From Acetobacteraceae bacterium (GTDB taxonomy: Bacteria > Pseudomonadota > Alphaproteobacteria > Acetobacterales > Acetobacteraceae): DNA of 13,590 nt. Positions 7,924 to 13,590 of this stretch are shown piece after piece (the first letter of the stretch is position 1; each line of letters starts with the position of its first letter). A program made the translations under genes and the position numbers. Under the pieces are notes generated by a model. That model did no database searches, was not told where the DNA came from, and worked only from the letters and a program-made list of their open reading frames with translations. The stretch lies in the NCBI GenBank assembly GCA_020853405.1, contig JADYYZ010000113.1, positions 1 through 13,590 on the forward strand. The letters run 5' to 3'.

Positions 7924-9093
7924 CTAGGCAAGGGTCGATAGCCATTCCCTGAAGGGCAGCCATAAGGCGCGTTCGGCGGAAAGGCCGGCGACCATGCCGA
8001 TATGCCCGGCCGCCGGCCGCAGCACCGTGGCGTGCGGCAGGCGGTCGGCCAGCGCGGTGGCGCTTTCCGGGGGCACGATGCGATCGCGCGCCGGGATCGC
8101 GACGAAGGCAGGCAGGCCGATCGCCTGCGGCCGCACCGCCAGCCCAGCCACGCGCCAGGCGCCGCGCGCGGGGTCATTGCGCCCATACCATTCGCTGAGG
8201 CAGGTCCGCGCCACCGGTGCTGCCAGCGGCACGCCATCGTTCAGCCAGTCCTCGAGCGCGACGAATTTTTCGGCGCGCGCCGAGGCCTGGTCGGTACGGG
8301 CGAAACTCCGATACTTGTCGGCGATCGCATAGGGGTCGAGGGCAGCGAACAGCAGCTGCAGCGCATCCACCGGCAGCGTGCCGTTGAAGGCGAACAGCGG
8401 CTCCATCAGCGGCGCCGCGGCGGCAAGGCTGGCACCCTGGGCGCCGCCATCGGGAGCGTGGAAATCCCACGGTGCCGCGAACAGCGCCAGCGCCCGGAAC
8501 AGGTCCGGCCGCTGGGCAGCCGCGGCGATCGTCATGGTGCCGCCCATGCAGTAGCCACAGAGCACCGCCGGCCCGGCGGCGGCCGCGGCCGCCTGGGCCG
8601 CCCGCAGCAGCCGCCCCGCGATATAGTCGGTCAGCGTGAACTCGCGTTCGGCGGCTTCCGGCCAGCCCCAGTCCAGCAGCAGCGGCCGCGTGCCATGGGC
8701 AGCGAGCCAGCGCAGGAAACTGGCGCCCTCGGCAAGGTCGAGCACATAGGCACGATTGATCAGCGACGGCACCACCAGGAGCGGCGTGGCCCCGCCCTCG
8801 CCGGGGATGCCGTAATCGAGCAGGCGGGTCCCGCCCTCCGCCCAGATTGCCGGCGGCTCGGGCACAAGCCGCACGTACGGATGGCGGCGGTAGGCGGCGA
8901 TGCCGGCGATCAGGGCACGGTCGGCGGCACCGAGCTCGCGCACCACTGCGGCGGCGAATCCGGCCGCGCCGTCAACCTGCCTTGCTGTCGCCGCGCCGCT
9001 TTCGCGCGCCAGCGCCGCCAGCGCGTCGATGATCGCCTGTGCCTCCGCTGCTCCCGCCTTCGAGGCCCCTGCCTTCGAGGCCCCCGCCTTCAA
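7924..9093 (-). CDS. phaC: PHA synthase (short, class III-like) PhaC
   Basis: An alpha/beta-hydrolase-fold polyester synthase that polymerises (R)-3-hydroxyacyl-CoA. It has the PhaC-type lipase box with cysteine, C-G-Y-C-M-G-G (C182), the Asp in A-R-D-R-I-V-P (D337) and the His in A-G-H-I-G-M-V (H364). Other PhaC landmarks are V-V-P-S-L-I-N-R-A-Y-V-L-D-L and L-L-D-W-G-W-P. At 389 aa (TTG start at 9093) it matches class III catalytic subunits (about 350-400 aa), not class I (about 590 aa). The start is uncertain. The TTG has GGAAGG 8 bases upstream. The nearest in-frame ATG (9189) has no ribosome site and would give 421 aa whose extra residues are the shadow of another frame. A one-base frame change in the tandem repeat would instead fuse it to the upstream PhaE-like frame. 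Some databases may call such proteins plain alpha/beta hydrolases. Confidence 0.78.
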   Translation of the reverse strand: MKAGASKAGASKAGAAEAQAIIDALAALARESGAATARQVDGAAGFAAAVVRELGAADRALIAGIAAYRRHPYVRLVPEPPAIWAEGGTRLLDYGIPGEGGATPLLVVPSLINRAYVLDLAEGASFLRWLAAHGTRPLLLDWGWPEAAEREFTLTDYIAGRLLRAAQAAAAAAGPAVLCGYCMGGTMTIAAAAQRPDLFRALALFAAPWDFHAPDGGAQGASLAAAAPLMEPLFAFNGTLPVDALQLLFAALDPYAIADKYRSFARTDQASARAEKFVALEDWLNDGVPLAAPVARTCLSEWYGRNDPARGAWRVAGLAVRPQAIGLPAFVAIPARDRIVPPESATALADRLPHATVLRPAAGHIGMVAGLSAERALWLPFREWLSTLA

Positions 9094-9535
9094 GGCCCCC
9101 GCCTTCCAGGTTGGCCAGCCGCCGTTCGATCCCGCCCAGACGTTCGCCAAGCTCGCCAAGGAGATGGTGGAGCGAAGCGAGGCCAGCATCAGGTGCAGCA
9201 GCAGCGGCCGCGGGCCGCGCCGCAGCAAGGGTTGCGGCGGCGGGTGGCTCATGCGCGGCAGGCGGCGGCTGGGCCGGCGGCACCGCGCGCAGCCAGAAGG
9301 CGGCCAGCCCCGACCAGATCGCGCAGACCCGCGCAACCGTCTCGGCGGCCTCCCGGTCGTGCGCAAGTGCTGCGATCTCGCTCTGCCACAGCGTGATCCA
9401 GTCGCGCGCCAGCCCGTCGAGGTCGGCGCCCGGGTCGGGTGCGCCGTGGCCGGGGCTCGTGCGGCCAGCCCCCTCCTGGCCGGCGGCGCGGCCATCCTTG
9501 TTGCGGTCCCGGTCGTTCATGTCGCGGCGCACCAT
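8972..9535 (-). CDS. PhaE-like helical ORF overlapping phaC
   Basis: A 187-aa frame directly upstream of phaC. After a charged, Gly-rich start there is a helical segment at 39-82 with repeated Trp (R-D-W-I-T-L-W-Q, then A-I-W-S-G-L-A-A-F-W), an Ala/Pro linker (84-116) and a short heptad-like helix (L-G-E-L-G-E-R-L then I-E-R-R-L-A-N-L-E) ending at 144. From there it runs into Gly-Glu-Leu repeats and a basic tail that looks like noise. The helical layout and its place before a short synthase suggest a PhaE-type subunit, but PhaE proteins are usually around 350 aa, so this is a guess. The last 122 bases overlap phaC. It may instead be the N-terminal part of one longer synthase, separated by a frameshift. 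The start at 9535 (ATG) is uncertain; ATG 9520 is an alternative. Confidence 0.5.
   Translation of the reverse strand: MVRRDMNDRDRNKDGRAAGQEGAGRTSPGHGAPDPGADLDGLARDWITLWQSEIAALAHDREAAETVARVCAIWSGLAAFWLRAVPPAQPPPAAHEPPAAATLAAARPAAAAAAPDAGLASLHHLLGELGERLGGIERRLANLEGGGLEGGGLEGRGLEGGSSGGTGDHRRAGGAGARKRRGDSKAG
9056..9100. repeat. 15-base tandem repeat at the PhaE-like/phaC junction
   Basis: Three near-identical copies of GCCTTCGAGGCCCCC (9056-9070, 9071-9085, 9086-9100) lie between degenerate copies on both sides (9041-9055 and 9101-9115). The period is a multiple of three, so copy-number change would not alter the frame, but the C5 runs (9081-9085, 9096-9100) are prone to single-base slips. On the minus strand it encodes L-E-G-G-G units in the PhaE-like frame and K-A-G-A-S/L units in the phaC frame. 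Confidence 0.85.
9102..9107 (-). promoter_or_regulatory. Candidate ribosome binding site for a TTG phaC start
   Basis: Minus-strand GGAAGG stands 8 bases before the TTG at 9093, inside the degenerate end of the tandem repeat. It is the only Shine-Dalgarno-like sequence near a possible phaC start. Confidence 0.35.
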
Positions 9536-9645
9536 AGCCTGCCACGGCGCGCGGGGCGATAATGACGCAGCGCGAAAATCGAACCGTGCCGTGGCGCAGC
9601 AAGCGTGCTACAAGATCGTTGGACAGGCTTGCAGGAATTTGCCGC
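9536..9645. promoter_or_regulatory. Divergent control region of phaR and the synthase genes
   Basis: The 110 bases between the two divergent starts must hold both promoters. A TACAAG (9609-9614) could be the phaR -10 element, and a GATAAT (9558-9563) is AT-rich on both strands. TGC/GCA triplets cluster in the half nearest phaR (TGC-N6-GCA at 9587-9598, GCA...TGC at 9599-9608, TGCA at 9630-9633, TGC at 9640-9642). Alphaproteobacterial PhaR is known to bind TGC-rich DNA before phasin and phaR genes, so an autoregulatory site here is plausible but not proven by sequence. Confidence 0.4.
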
Positions 9646-10272
9646 ATGACGGAACCCCTTCGCGCGGTGCCGACCGATGGCACCGCAAGTGCCTCGCCAC
9701 CGACCGGGCCGAAGACGCCGCCGGTGGTGGTGAAGAAGTATGCCAACCGCCGGCTCTACAACACCGAGGCGTCGTCGTATGTCACGTTGGACCATCTGGC
9801 CGCGATGGTGAAGGAAGGGCGCGATTTTGTAGTCTACGACGCCAAGACCGGCGAGGACATCACCCGCCAGGTGCTGACCCAGATCATCATGGAGGAGGAA
9901 AGCAAAGGCTCCTCGCTGCTGCCGATCGGGTTCCTGCGCCAGCTGATCAGTTTCTATGGTGACAATCTGGGGGCGCTGGTGCCGCGCTACCTGGAACAGA
10001 CCATGACCGCGTTTTCCCTCCAGCAGGAACAGATGCGCCAGGCGATGCGCACAACCATGGAGGGACTGTTCCCGTTTGCCCCCCAGCTCGAGGAGATGGG
10101 CAAGCAGAACATGGCGATGCTGGAGCGCGCGTTCGCGATGTGGGCGCCGTTCTATGGCCGCAGCGCGAACCCGCCGACGCCGACCGACCCGCCCGAGGTC
10201 GTCGCACTCAAGGCGGAGCTGGAGCGGCTGAAGACGCTGATCGAGGAGATCTCGGCCAAGAAGCAGGGCTGA
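9646..10272 (+). CDS. phaR: Polyhydroxyalkanoate synthesis repressor PhaR
   Basis: A 208-aa DNA- and polymer-binding regulator. PhaR of Cupriavidus and Paracoccus represses phasin genes and its own gene, and leaves DNA when PHA granules form. The N-terminal DNA-binding domain is unmistakable: V-K-K-Y-A-N-R-R-L-Y-N-T at 29-40, S-S-Y-V-T-L-D-H, V-Y-D-A-K-T-G-E-D-I-T-R, and Q-I-I-M-E-E-E at 79-85. The granule-associated region follows (L-L-P-I-G-F-L-R-Q-L-I-S-F-Y-G, about 91-105), then a Met/Gln-rich amphipathic stretch and a C-terminal coiled coil (about 184-205). The ATG at 9646 has AGGA 9 bases upstream; a longer in-frame version from 9562 lacks support. It is transcribed away from the PHA synthesis genes. 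No phasin gene is present in the window. Confidence 0.93.
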   Translation: MTEPLRAVPTDGTASASPPTGPKTPPVVVKKYANRRLYNTEASSYVTLDHLAAMVKEGRDFVVYDAKTGEDITRQVLTQIIMEEESKGSSLLPIGFLRQLISFYGDNLGALVPRYLEQTMTAFSLQQEQMRQAMRTTMEGLFPFAPQLEEMGKQNMAMLERAFAMWAPFYGRSANPPTPTDPPEVVALKAELERLKTLIEEISAKKQG

Positions 10273-10279
10273 GACCGCA

Positions 10280-10299
10280 GGCCTGGCGCAAACCAGGCC
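10280..10299. terminator. Hairpin after phaR, facing gluQ
   Basis: GGCCTGG and CCAGGCC form a perfect 7-bp stem around CGCAAA, 7 bases after the phaR stop. A second small dyad, CCGAT-GGG-ATCGG (10336-10348), lies nearer the end of the convergent gluQ. Neither has a T-tract. The rest of this 98-base gap shows nothing else. Confidence 0.45.
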
Positions 10300-10370
10300 G
10301 CCGGCCGCACCCGGCGCCTGTCGGCAGGCAGGGTCCCGATGGGATCGGTCGGGGCATGCGGCCGGCGGCA

Positions 10371-11222
10371 TCAGTCCGGCAGCCCGGCCAGCGCCCGCAC
10401 CGCCGCCGGCGTGTGGCCGGCCGCGCGCAGGTCGCGCAACGTCACGCTGCGGTCACGCTTGGCATGGCGCCGGCCGTCCGGCCCGACCCGCAACGGGTGG
10501 TGGCGCCATTGCGGCACCTGCCATCCCAGCAGCGCCTGCAGCAGCCGGTGCAGGTGCGTCGCCGGGCGCAGATCCTCGGCCCGGGTGACCAGCGTCACCC
10601 CCTGGGCAGCGTCGTCGTGCGTCACGCAAAGATGATAGCTCGCGGGTGTGTCCTTGCGCCCCAGCACCACGTCGCCAAAGATTTCCGGGGTGGCAACGCG
10701 CGGCTCGCCAGCCTCGCGAAAGGCGAGCGGCCCCGCAGCTGCGGCGGCGCGCGCCATGTCGAGCCGCAGCGCGTATGGCGCGCCGGCGGCGATCCGGCCG
10801 CGGCGCTCGTCCTCCCGCAGTGCCCGGCAGGTGCCGGGATAGTGCGGCCCGTCCGGCCCCTGGTGCGGTGCCTCGGCCGAGGCCGCGATCTCGCGGGCGA
10901 TGTCGGCGCGGGTGCAGAAGCAGGGATAAACCAGGCCGCGTGCCGCCAGCGCCTCCAGCACCCTGCGGTAGTCGGCCAGGTGCTCCGACTGCACGCGCAC
11001 CGGCCGCTCCCAGGCAAGGCCGAGCCAGGCCAGGTCCTCCTCGATCGCGGCGGCGAACTCGGGGCGGCAGCGCAGCGGGTCGATGTCCTCGATGCGCAGC
11101 AGGAACCTGCCGCCGGCCTCGGCTGCCAGGCGATGCGCGAACAGGGCGGCAAAGGCATGGCCCAGGTGAAGATACCCGGTGGGGCTTGGCGCGAAGCGCG
11201 TGACGACGGTTGCGGGCGGCAC
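10371..11222 (-). CDS. gluQ: Glutamyl-Q tRNA(Asp) synthetase
   Basis: A 283-aa truncated glutamyl-tRNA synthetase paralogue (GluQRS/YadB). It activates glutamate without tRNA and attaches it to the queuosine at the wobble position of tRNA(Asp). The class I catalytic motifs are present: A-P-S-P-T-G-x-L-H-L-G-H (HIGH box, 11-22) and K-R-D-R-S (KMSKS-like, 255-259). The GluQ-type zinc site fits exactly: C101 and C103 in C-F-C, Y128 and C132 in Y-P-G-T-C. The anticodon-binding domain of true GluRS is missing, and the short length fits GluQ. The start is GTG at 11222, with AGGGG about 7 bases upstream. It is divergent from the esterase gene, with 46 bases between the starts. Activity would need queuosine-modified tRNA; no queuosine genes are in the window. 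Confidence 0.93.
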   Translation of the reverse strand: MPPATVVTRFAPSPTGYLHLGHAFAALFAHRLAAEAGGRFLLRIEDIDPLRCRPEFAAAIEEDLAWLGLAWERPVRVQSEHLADYRRVLEALAARGLVYPCFCTRADIAREIAASAEAPHQGPDGPHYPGTCRALREDERRGRIAAGAPYALRLDMARAAAAAGPLAFREAGEPRVATPEIFGDVVLGRKDTPASYHLCVTHDDAAQGVTLVTRAEDLRPATHLHRLLQALLGWQVPQWRHHPLRVGPDGRRHAKRDRSVTLRDLRAAGHTPAAVRALAGLPD

Positions 11223-11268
11223 GTCAAGCCCCTAACGCTTCGCGATCGCAGCACGCAAGGACCACCGC

Positions 11269-11928
11269 ATGCAACGCCTGATCGCCCTCGATGGCCCCAC
11301 GCTCGAGCCGGCCAGCGGCACCGCGCGCAGCCTGGTCGTGCTGTGCCACGGGCTGGGTGCCGACGGCAACGACCTGATCGGCATCGCCCCGGAATGGGCC
11401 GAGGCCCTGCCCGATGCCGCGTTCGTCGCGCCGAACGCGCCGTTCCCGTGCGATGGCGCGCCGATGGGGCGGCAATGGTTCGCGCTGTGGGACCGCAGCG
11501 AGGCCGACCTGGAACGCGGCGTGCGGATGGCGGCCGGCATCCTGAACGGCTGGCTCGACGAACAGCTCGCAGCCCGCGGCCTGCCGGCGGGCGCGTGTGC
11601 GCTGATGGGGTTCTCGCAGGGCGCGATGACCTGCCTGTTCGCCGCCCTTCGCCGGCCCGAACCGGTCGGCGCGGTGCTCGCCTATTCCGGTGCGCTGCTG
11701 GGGGCGGCCTCGCTGCCAGGCGAGATCACCGCCCGCCCGCCGGTGCTGCTGGTGCATGGCGAGGCCGACCCGGTGGTGCCGGTGGCGGCGAGCCGGGCGG
11801 CCGAGGCAGCGCTGCGCGCCGCGGGGGTCGGGGTCAGCGCACGCTACGTGCCCGGCCTGCCGCACGGCATCGATCCCGGCGGGATCGGGGCGGGGGCGGC
11901 CTTCCTGAAGGCGCATCTGGCACGATGA
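11269..11928 (+). CDS. Alpha/beta-fold carboxylesterase (phospholipase/carboxylesterase family)
   Basis: A 219-aa serine hydrolase of the small phospholipase/carboxylesterase family (Pfam Abhydrolase_2; relatives of YpfH and acyl-protein thioesterase). The oxyanion region L-C-H-G-L-G-A-D-G-N-D-L lies at 25-36, the nucleophile elbow G-F-S-Q-G has S116, and the acid and base are D167 in H-G-E-A-D-P-V-V-P and H199 in L-P-H-G-I-D. It would hydrolyse short-chain esters in the cytoplasm; the natural substrate is unknown. There is no signal peptide. The ATG at 11269 has AAGGA 7 bases upstream. The gene stands alone, divergent from gluQ, and a 154-base gap follows it. Confidence 0.9.
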   Translation: MQRLIALDGPTLEPASGTARSLVVLCHGLGADGNDLIGIAPEWAEALPDAAFVAPNAPFPCDGAPMGRQWFALWDRSEADLERGVRMAAGILNGWLDEQLAARGLPAGACALMGFSQGAMTCLFAALRRPEPVGAVLAYSGALLGAASLPGEITARPPVLLVHGEADPVVPVAASRAAEAALRAAGVGVSARYVPGLPHGIDPGGIGAGAAFLKAHLAR

Positions 11929-11952
11929 AACAACGGTGATGCACGCCCGCCC

Positions 11953-11972
11953 GTCTTGCGGCGCGGCAAGGC
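11953..11972 (+). terminator. Weak hairpin after the esterase gene
   Basis: GTCTTGC and GCAAGGC pair (one T-G wobble) around GGCGCG, 24 bases after the esterase stop. There is no T-run. It overlaps the candidate -35 element of the next gene, so it could equally be a promoter-associated dyad. Confidence 0.3.
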
Positions 11973-11984
11973 GTTGTGCATAAA
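11956..11984 (+). promoter_or_regulatory. Candidate promoter of the HNH gene
   Basis: TTGCGG (11956-11961) and CATAAA (11979-11984) are spaced by exactly 17 bases, and TG lies just before the -10. This is the most AT-rich spot in the 154-base gap. It would give a leader of about 90 bases before the GTG start at 12083. Confidence 0.35.
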
Positions 11985-12070
11985 CCTGCCGCCTGCCGCC
12001 TTCGGCACCAGATGACGCATCGGCACTTGCCGTCACGCCATGTCCTGCGCCCAGGCCGGGGGTCGCGTGC

Positions 12071-12076
12071 AGGAGG
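12071..12076 (+). promoter_or_regulatory. Ribosome binding site fixing the HNH GTG start
   Basis: A perfect AGGAGG stands 6 bases before the GTG at 12083, which settles the start of the HNH endonuclease gene. Confidence 0.75.
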
Positions 12077-12082
12077 TCGGTC

Positions 12083-12661
12083 GTGCCCGATGGTGGGTTC
12101 GCCTCAGTCGCGTCGCCGCACTATCCCGCGCTGGTTCTCAACGCGGACTTCCGGCCGCTGTCCTATTTCCCGCTGTCGCTGTGGTGCTGGCAGGACGCGG
12201 TGAAGGCCGTGTTCCTGGACCGCGTCAGCGTGCTGAACGAGTACGAGATCGAGGTGCGTAGCCCCTCGCACGCGATGCGGCTGCCCAGCGTGATCGCGCT
12301 GAAGGAGTATATCCAGGCAGCACGCCGGCCTGCCTTCACGCGCTTCAACGTGTTCCTGCGCGACCGCTTCGAGTGCCAGTACTGCGCTGCCCATGCGCCG
12401 GCCCCCGACCTCACGTTCGACCACGTGGTGCCGCGCTCGCGCGGCGGGCGGACGACGTGGGAGAACGTGGTGACCGCCTGTGCCAGCTGCAATCTGCGCA
12501 AGGGCAGCCGGCTGCCGAAGGAGTGCGCGATGCAGCCGCGCAGCCGGCCGCGCCAGCCGACCACGTACGAGCTGCAGGAGAACGGGCGGGGATTCCCGCC
12601 GAACTACCTGCACGTGAGCTGGCGCGACTATCTCTACTGGGATTCCGAGCTCGAGAGCTGA
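12083..12661 (+). CDS. HNH endonuclease family protein
   Basis: A 192-aa protein with a complete HNH nuclease fold in its second half. A structural zinc site is formed by C98/C101 (C-Q-Y-C) and C133/C136 (C-A-S-C-N). The catalytic core is F-D-H-V-V-P-R-S-R-G-G (D113, H114), then W-E-N-V-V (N128) and N-L-R-K-G. The N-terminal about 90 residues are a family-specific part (Y-P-A-L-V-L-N-A-D-F-R-P-L-S-Y) that also occurs in stand-alone chromosomal HNH proteins of many bacteria. There is no restriction methylase, phage or toxin-immunity partner next to it, and base composition matches the neighbours, so it looks like a resident gene. Its DNA or RNA target is unknown. The GTG start is fixed by AGGAGG 6 bases upstream. 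Confidence 0.88.
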   Translation: MPDGGFASVASPHYPALVLNADFRPLSYFPLSLWCWQDAVKAVFLDRVSVLNEYEIEVRSPSHAMRLPSVIALKEYIQAARRPAFTRFNVFLRDRFECQYCAAHAPAPDLTFDHVVPRSRGGRTTWENVVTACASCNLRKGSRLPKECAMQPRSRPRQPTTYELQENGRGFPPNYLHVSWRDYLYWDSELES

Positions 12662-12763
12662 TGCCAGCGCCCGAATGCGTGAGCGCATTCGGGGCGATGC
12701 GCGGCATCGGCCGCGGGCCGCTTGGTGGCCTCGCCACGGGTCGAGACCTCGTGGCGCTGGCAT
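12661..12763. repeat. Highly structured convergent intergenic region with closing inverted repeat
   Basis: An exact 10-base inverted repeat (ATGCCAGCGC at 12661-12670, GCGCTGGCAT at 12754-12763) encloses most of the HNH-coq7 gap. Inside are several further hairpins: 12670-12693 (10 bp), CGATGC-GCG-GCATCG (12695-12709), GGCC-GCG-GGCC (12709-12719) and CGCCACG-GGTC-GA-GACC-T-CGTGGCG (12732-12756). Some are mutually exclusive with one another or with the closing repeat. It may be a multi-hairpin terminator, a repetitive extragenic element or a structured RNA; the sequence alone does not say which. Confidence 0.5.
12670..12693. terminator. Hairpin terminator after the HNH gene
   Basis: CCCGAATGCG and CGCATTCGGG form a perfect 10-bp stem with the 4-base loop TGAG, 8 bases after the HNH stop. 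It is the strongest simple hairpin in the window, though not followed by a T-tract. It probably ends transcription from the HNH side; on the other strand it lies about 90 bases beyond the coq7 stop. Confidence 0.6.
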
Positions 12764-12784
12764 GAGAGCGCGTCCCGGCCGGTT

Positions 12785-13339
12785 CTATACCCGTTCGGAA
12801 ATCCAGATCGCTGCCTTGCAGCCCTTTTTGATCGCGCCATAGAGCAGCCGGTAGGCAGGCGCCATTTCCGCCTCGTTGGCGATGCCGATGTCGCGGTGCT
12901 CGAGCTCCTCCTGGCGGAATTTCTCGATCACGTCGCGGAGGTCGGCCTCGTCCTCGCCCAGCGTGTCGCGCTGGCCGGCATAATGCTCGTCGATCGCCTC
13001 CTCGACCGCCACGGTGCAGGCCATGGCGGCGCGCGAACCCAGGAGCGCGGTGCCGGCGCCGAGCGCGAAGCCAAGCACGTGCCAGACCGGCAGCAGCGCG
13101 GTCGGGCGCACGCGGCGCTTGCGGATCAGGTCCTCGAAGGTGGCGCGGTGCACCTCTTCCTGCTCCAGCATGTGCTGCAAGGTCGGGCCATGCCGGCCGC
13201 GCCCCAGGACCGCGATCTGGCCGGAATAGATGCGGGTCGCGCCATATTCTCCGGCGTGATCGACGCGGATGTAGCGGTCGATCCGCTCCTCGGGCGAAAG
13301 GTCGCCGGGCAGGGTTTCGGGGCGGGTCGGTTCGCTCAT
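12785..13339 (-). CDS. coq7: Demethoxyubiquinone hydroxylase (COQ7 family)
   Basis: A 184-aa carboxylate-bridged di-iron monooxygenase. It hydroxylates C6 of 2-octaprenyl-3-methyl-6-methoxy-1,4-benzoquinol, the penultimate step of ubiquinone synthesis, at the inner membrane surface. The iron ligands are visible: E31 in D-H-A-G-E-Y-G-A, E61 and H64 in E-E-V-H, a Glu in V-E-E-A-I-D-E-H-Y (113-114), and E145 and H148 in E-E-L-E-H-R-D. A hydrophobic stretch (V-W-H-V-L-G-F-A-L-G-A-G-T-A-L-L, 85-100) fits peripheral membrane binding. The ATG at 13339 has GGAG 9 bases upstream and overlaps the dsbB stop by ATGA, so the two are coupled. This oxygen-dependent enzyme implies aerobic respiration with ubiquinone. 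Confidence 0.94.
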   Translation of the reverse strand: MSEPTRPETLPGDLSPEERIDRYIRVDHAGEYGATRIYSGQIAVLGRGRHGPTLQHMLEQEEVHRATFEDLIRKRRVRPTALLPVWHVLGFALGAGTALLGSRAAMACTVAVEEAIDEHYAGQRDTLGEDEADLRDVIEKFRQEELEHRDIGIANEAEMAPAYRLLYGAIKKGCKAAIWISERV

Positions 13340-13590
13340 CGGCGGGCACTCCGGAAGGATCGGACCAGCAGCATCGCGACCAAGGCGGCCGCCGCGGCAT
13401 AGAGCGCGTTCCAGCCGGCCATGGAAAGCCCCAGCACGCGGATCGCCGGTTCGTCGCAGCGCACGATCGGCTGCGCGGCGAGCGCGCGCATCAGGTCCTC
13501 GACCGTGCGCGCCGGCGGCCCCGGCGGCGGCGTGCAGCGGCCCAGGAAATTCTCCCACCATCCCCACTCGACGCCGGCGTGATAGGCGCC
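13336..13590 (-). CDS. dsbB: Disulfide bond formation protein DsbB, 3' fragment
   Basis: The last 84 codons of a DsbB-family inner-membrane protein; the gene continues past the right edge. The fragment opens with A-Y-H-A-G-V-E-W-G-W-W, the conserved segment at the start of the second periplasmic loop. It has the second redox cysteine pair (fragment C19 in R-C-T-P and C45 in R-C-D-E-P), then G-L-S-M-A-G-W-N-A-L entering the fourth membrane helix, and a basic tail (R-S-A-R-R). DsbB reoxidises periplasmic DsbA and passes electrons to ubiquinone, so coupling with coq7 (4-base overlap) makes functional sense. The first cysteine pair is outside the window and cannot be checked. Confidence 0.85.
   Translation of the reverse strand, partial: GAYHAGVEWGWWENFLGRCTPPPGPPARTVEDLMRALAAQPIVRCDEPAIRVLGLSMAGWNALYAAAAALVAMLLVRSFRSARR

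Noticed and set aside
9041..9115. Possible CRISPR-like repeat
   Set aside because: The repeats are 15 bases, directly adjacent and without spacers, and they lie within coding frames. It is a short tandem repeat, not an array.
8002..9396. Long plus-strand frame opposite phaC
   Set aside because: Arg/Gly/Pro-rich shadow of phaC and the PhaE-like frame, with no domain motif.
9562..9645. Longer phaR product starting at 9562
   Set aside because: The extra 28 residues have no family match, and the ATG at 9646 has a suitable AGGA and gives the usual PhaR N terminus.
10140..11939. 599-codon plus-strand frame from phaR across gluQ into the esterase
   Set aside because: It runs out of frame through phaR and the esterase and antisense to gluQ, all well-supported genes. 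The translation has no family features.

Overview
This window comes from a high-GC Gram-negative bacterium, most likely an alphaproteobacterium of the Rhodospirillales/Acetobacteraceae kind. The case rests on strong G/C third-position bias, a COQ7-type ubiquinone hydroxylase coupled to DsbB, a PhaR-type polyhydroxyalkanoate (PHA) regulator beside synthase genes, and a stand-alone glutamyl-Q tRNA(Asp) synthetase. The lineage is inferred from gene content; there is no rRNA or marker gene to prove it. The DNA is densely coded, with no tRNA, rRNA, CRISPR array or insertion sequence visible.

Left part (1-5634). The tail of a secreted PEP-CTERM surface protein is cut by the window edge. Facing it is an M20-family metallopeptidase. 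Divergent from the peptidase runs a tight cluster on the plus strand: an AtuA/DUF1446-type protein split into a core gene and a separate small C-terminal-domain gene (ATGA overlap), a GNAT acetyltransferase, a YjbF/GfcB-like lipoprotein (ATGA overlap) and, 52 bases on, glyoxalase II (gloB).

Central part (5698-10272). This is a polyhydroxybutyrate (PHB) locus. On the minus strand, in transcription order, lie a small PhaE-like helical ORF, a short PHA synthase (phaC, 389-421 aa), beta-ketothiolase (phaA) and acetoacetyl-CoA reductase (phaB). The regulator phaR diverges from them across a roughly 110-base control region. Together the enzymes convert acetyl-CoA to acetoacetyl-CoA, then (R)-3-hydroxybutyryl-CoA, then polymer. 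The PhaE-like and PhaC frames overlap inside a 15-base tandem repeat. This is either a real gene overlap, an unusual TTG start, or a broken or recoded fusion.

Right part (10371-13590). gluQ (minus) diverges from a small serine carboxylesterase (plus). A stand-alone HNH endonuclease follows. Then, convergent with it, comes a dsbB-coq7 pair on the minus strand with ATGA coupling; dsbB runs off the right edge. One enzyme makes ubiquinone and the other uses it.

All four convergent junctions carry GC-rich hairpins without a strong U-tract. The HNH/coq7 junction is notably more structured than the others. I see no clear undescribed defence or mobile system. The items most worth a second look are the PhaE/PhaC frame overlap, the split AtuA pair and the structured HNH-coq7 intergenic region.
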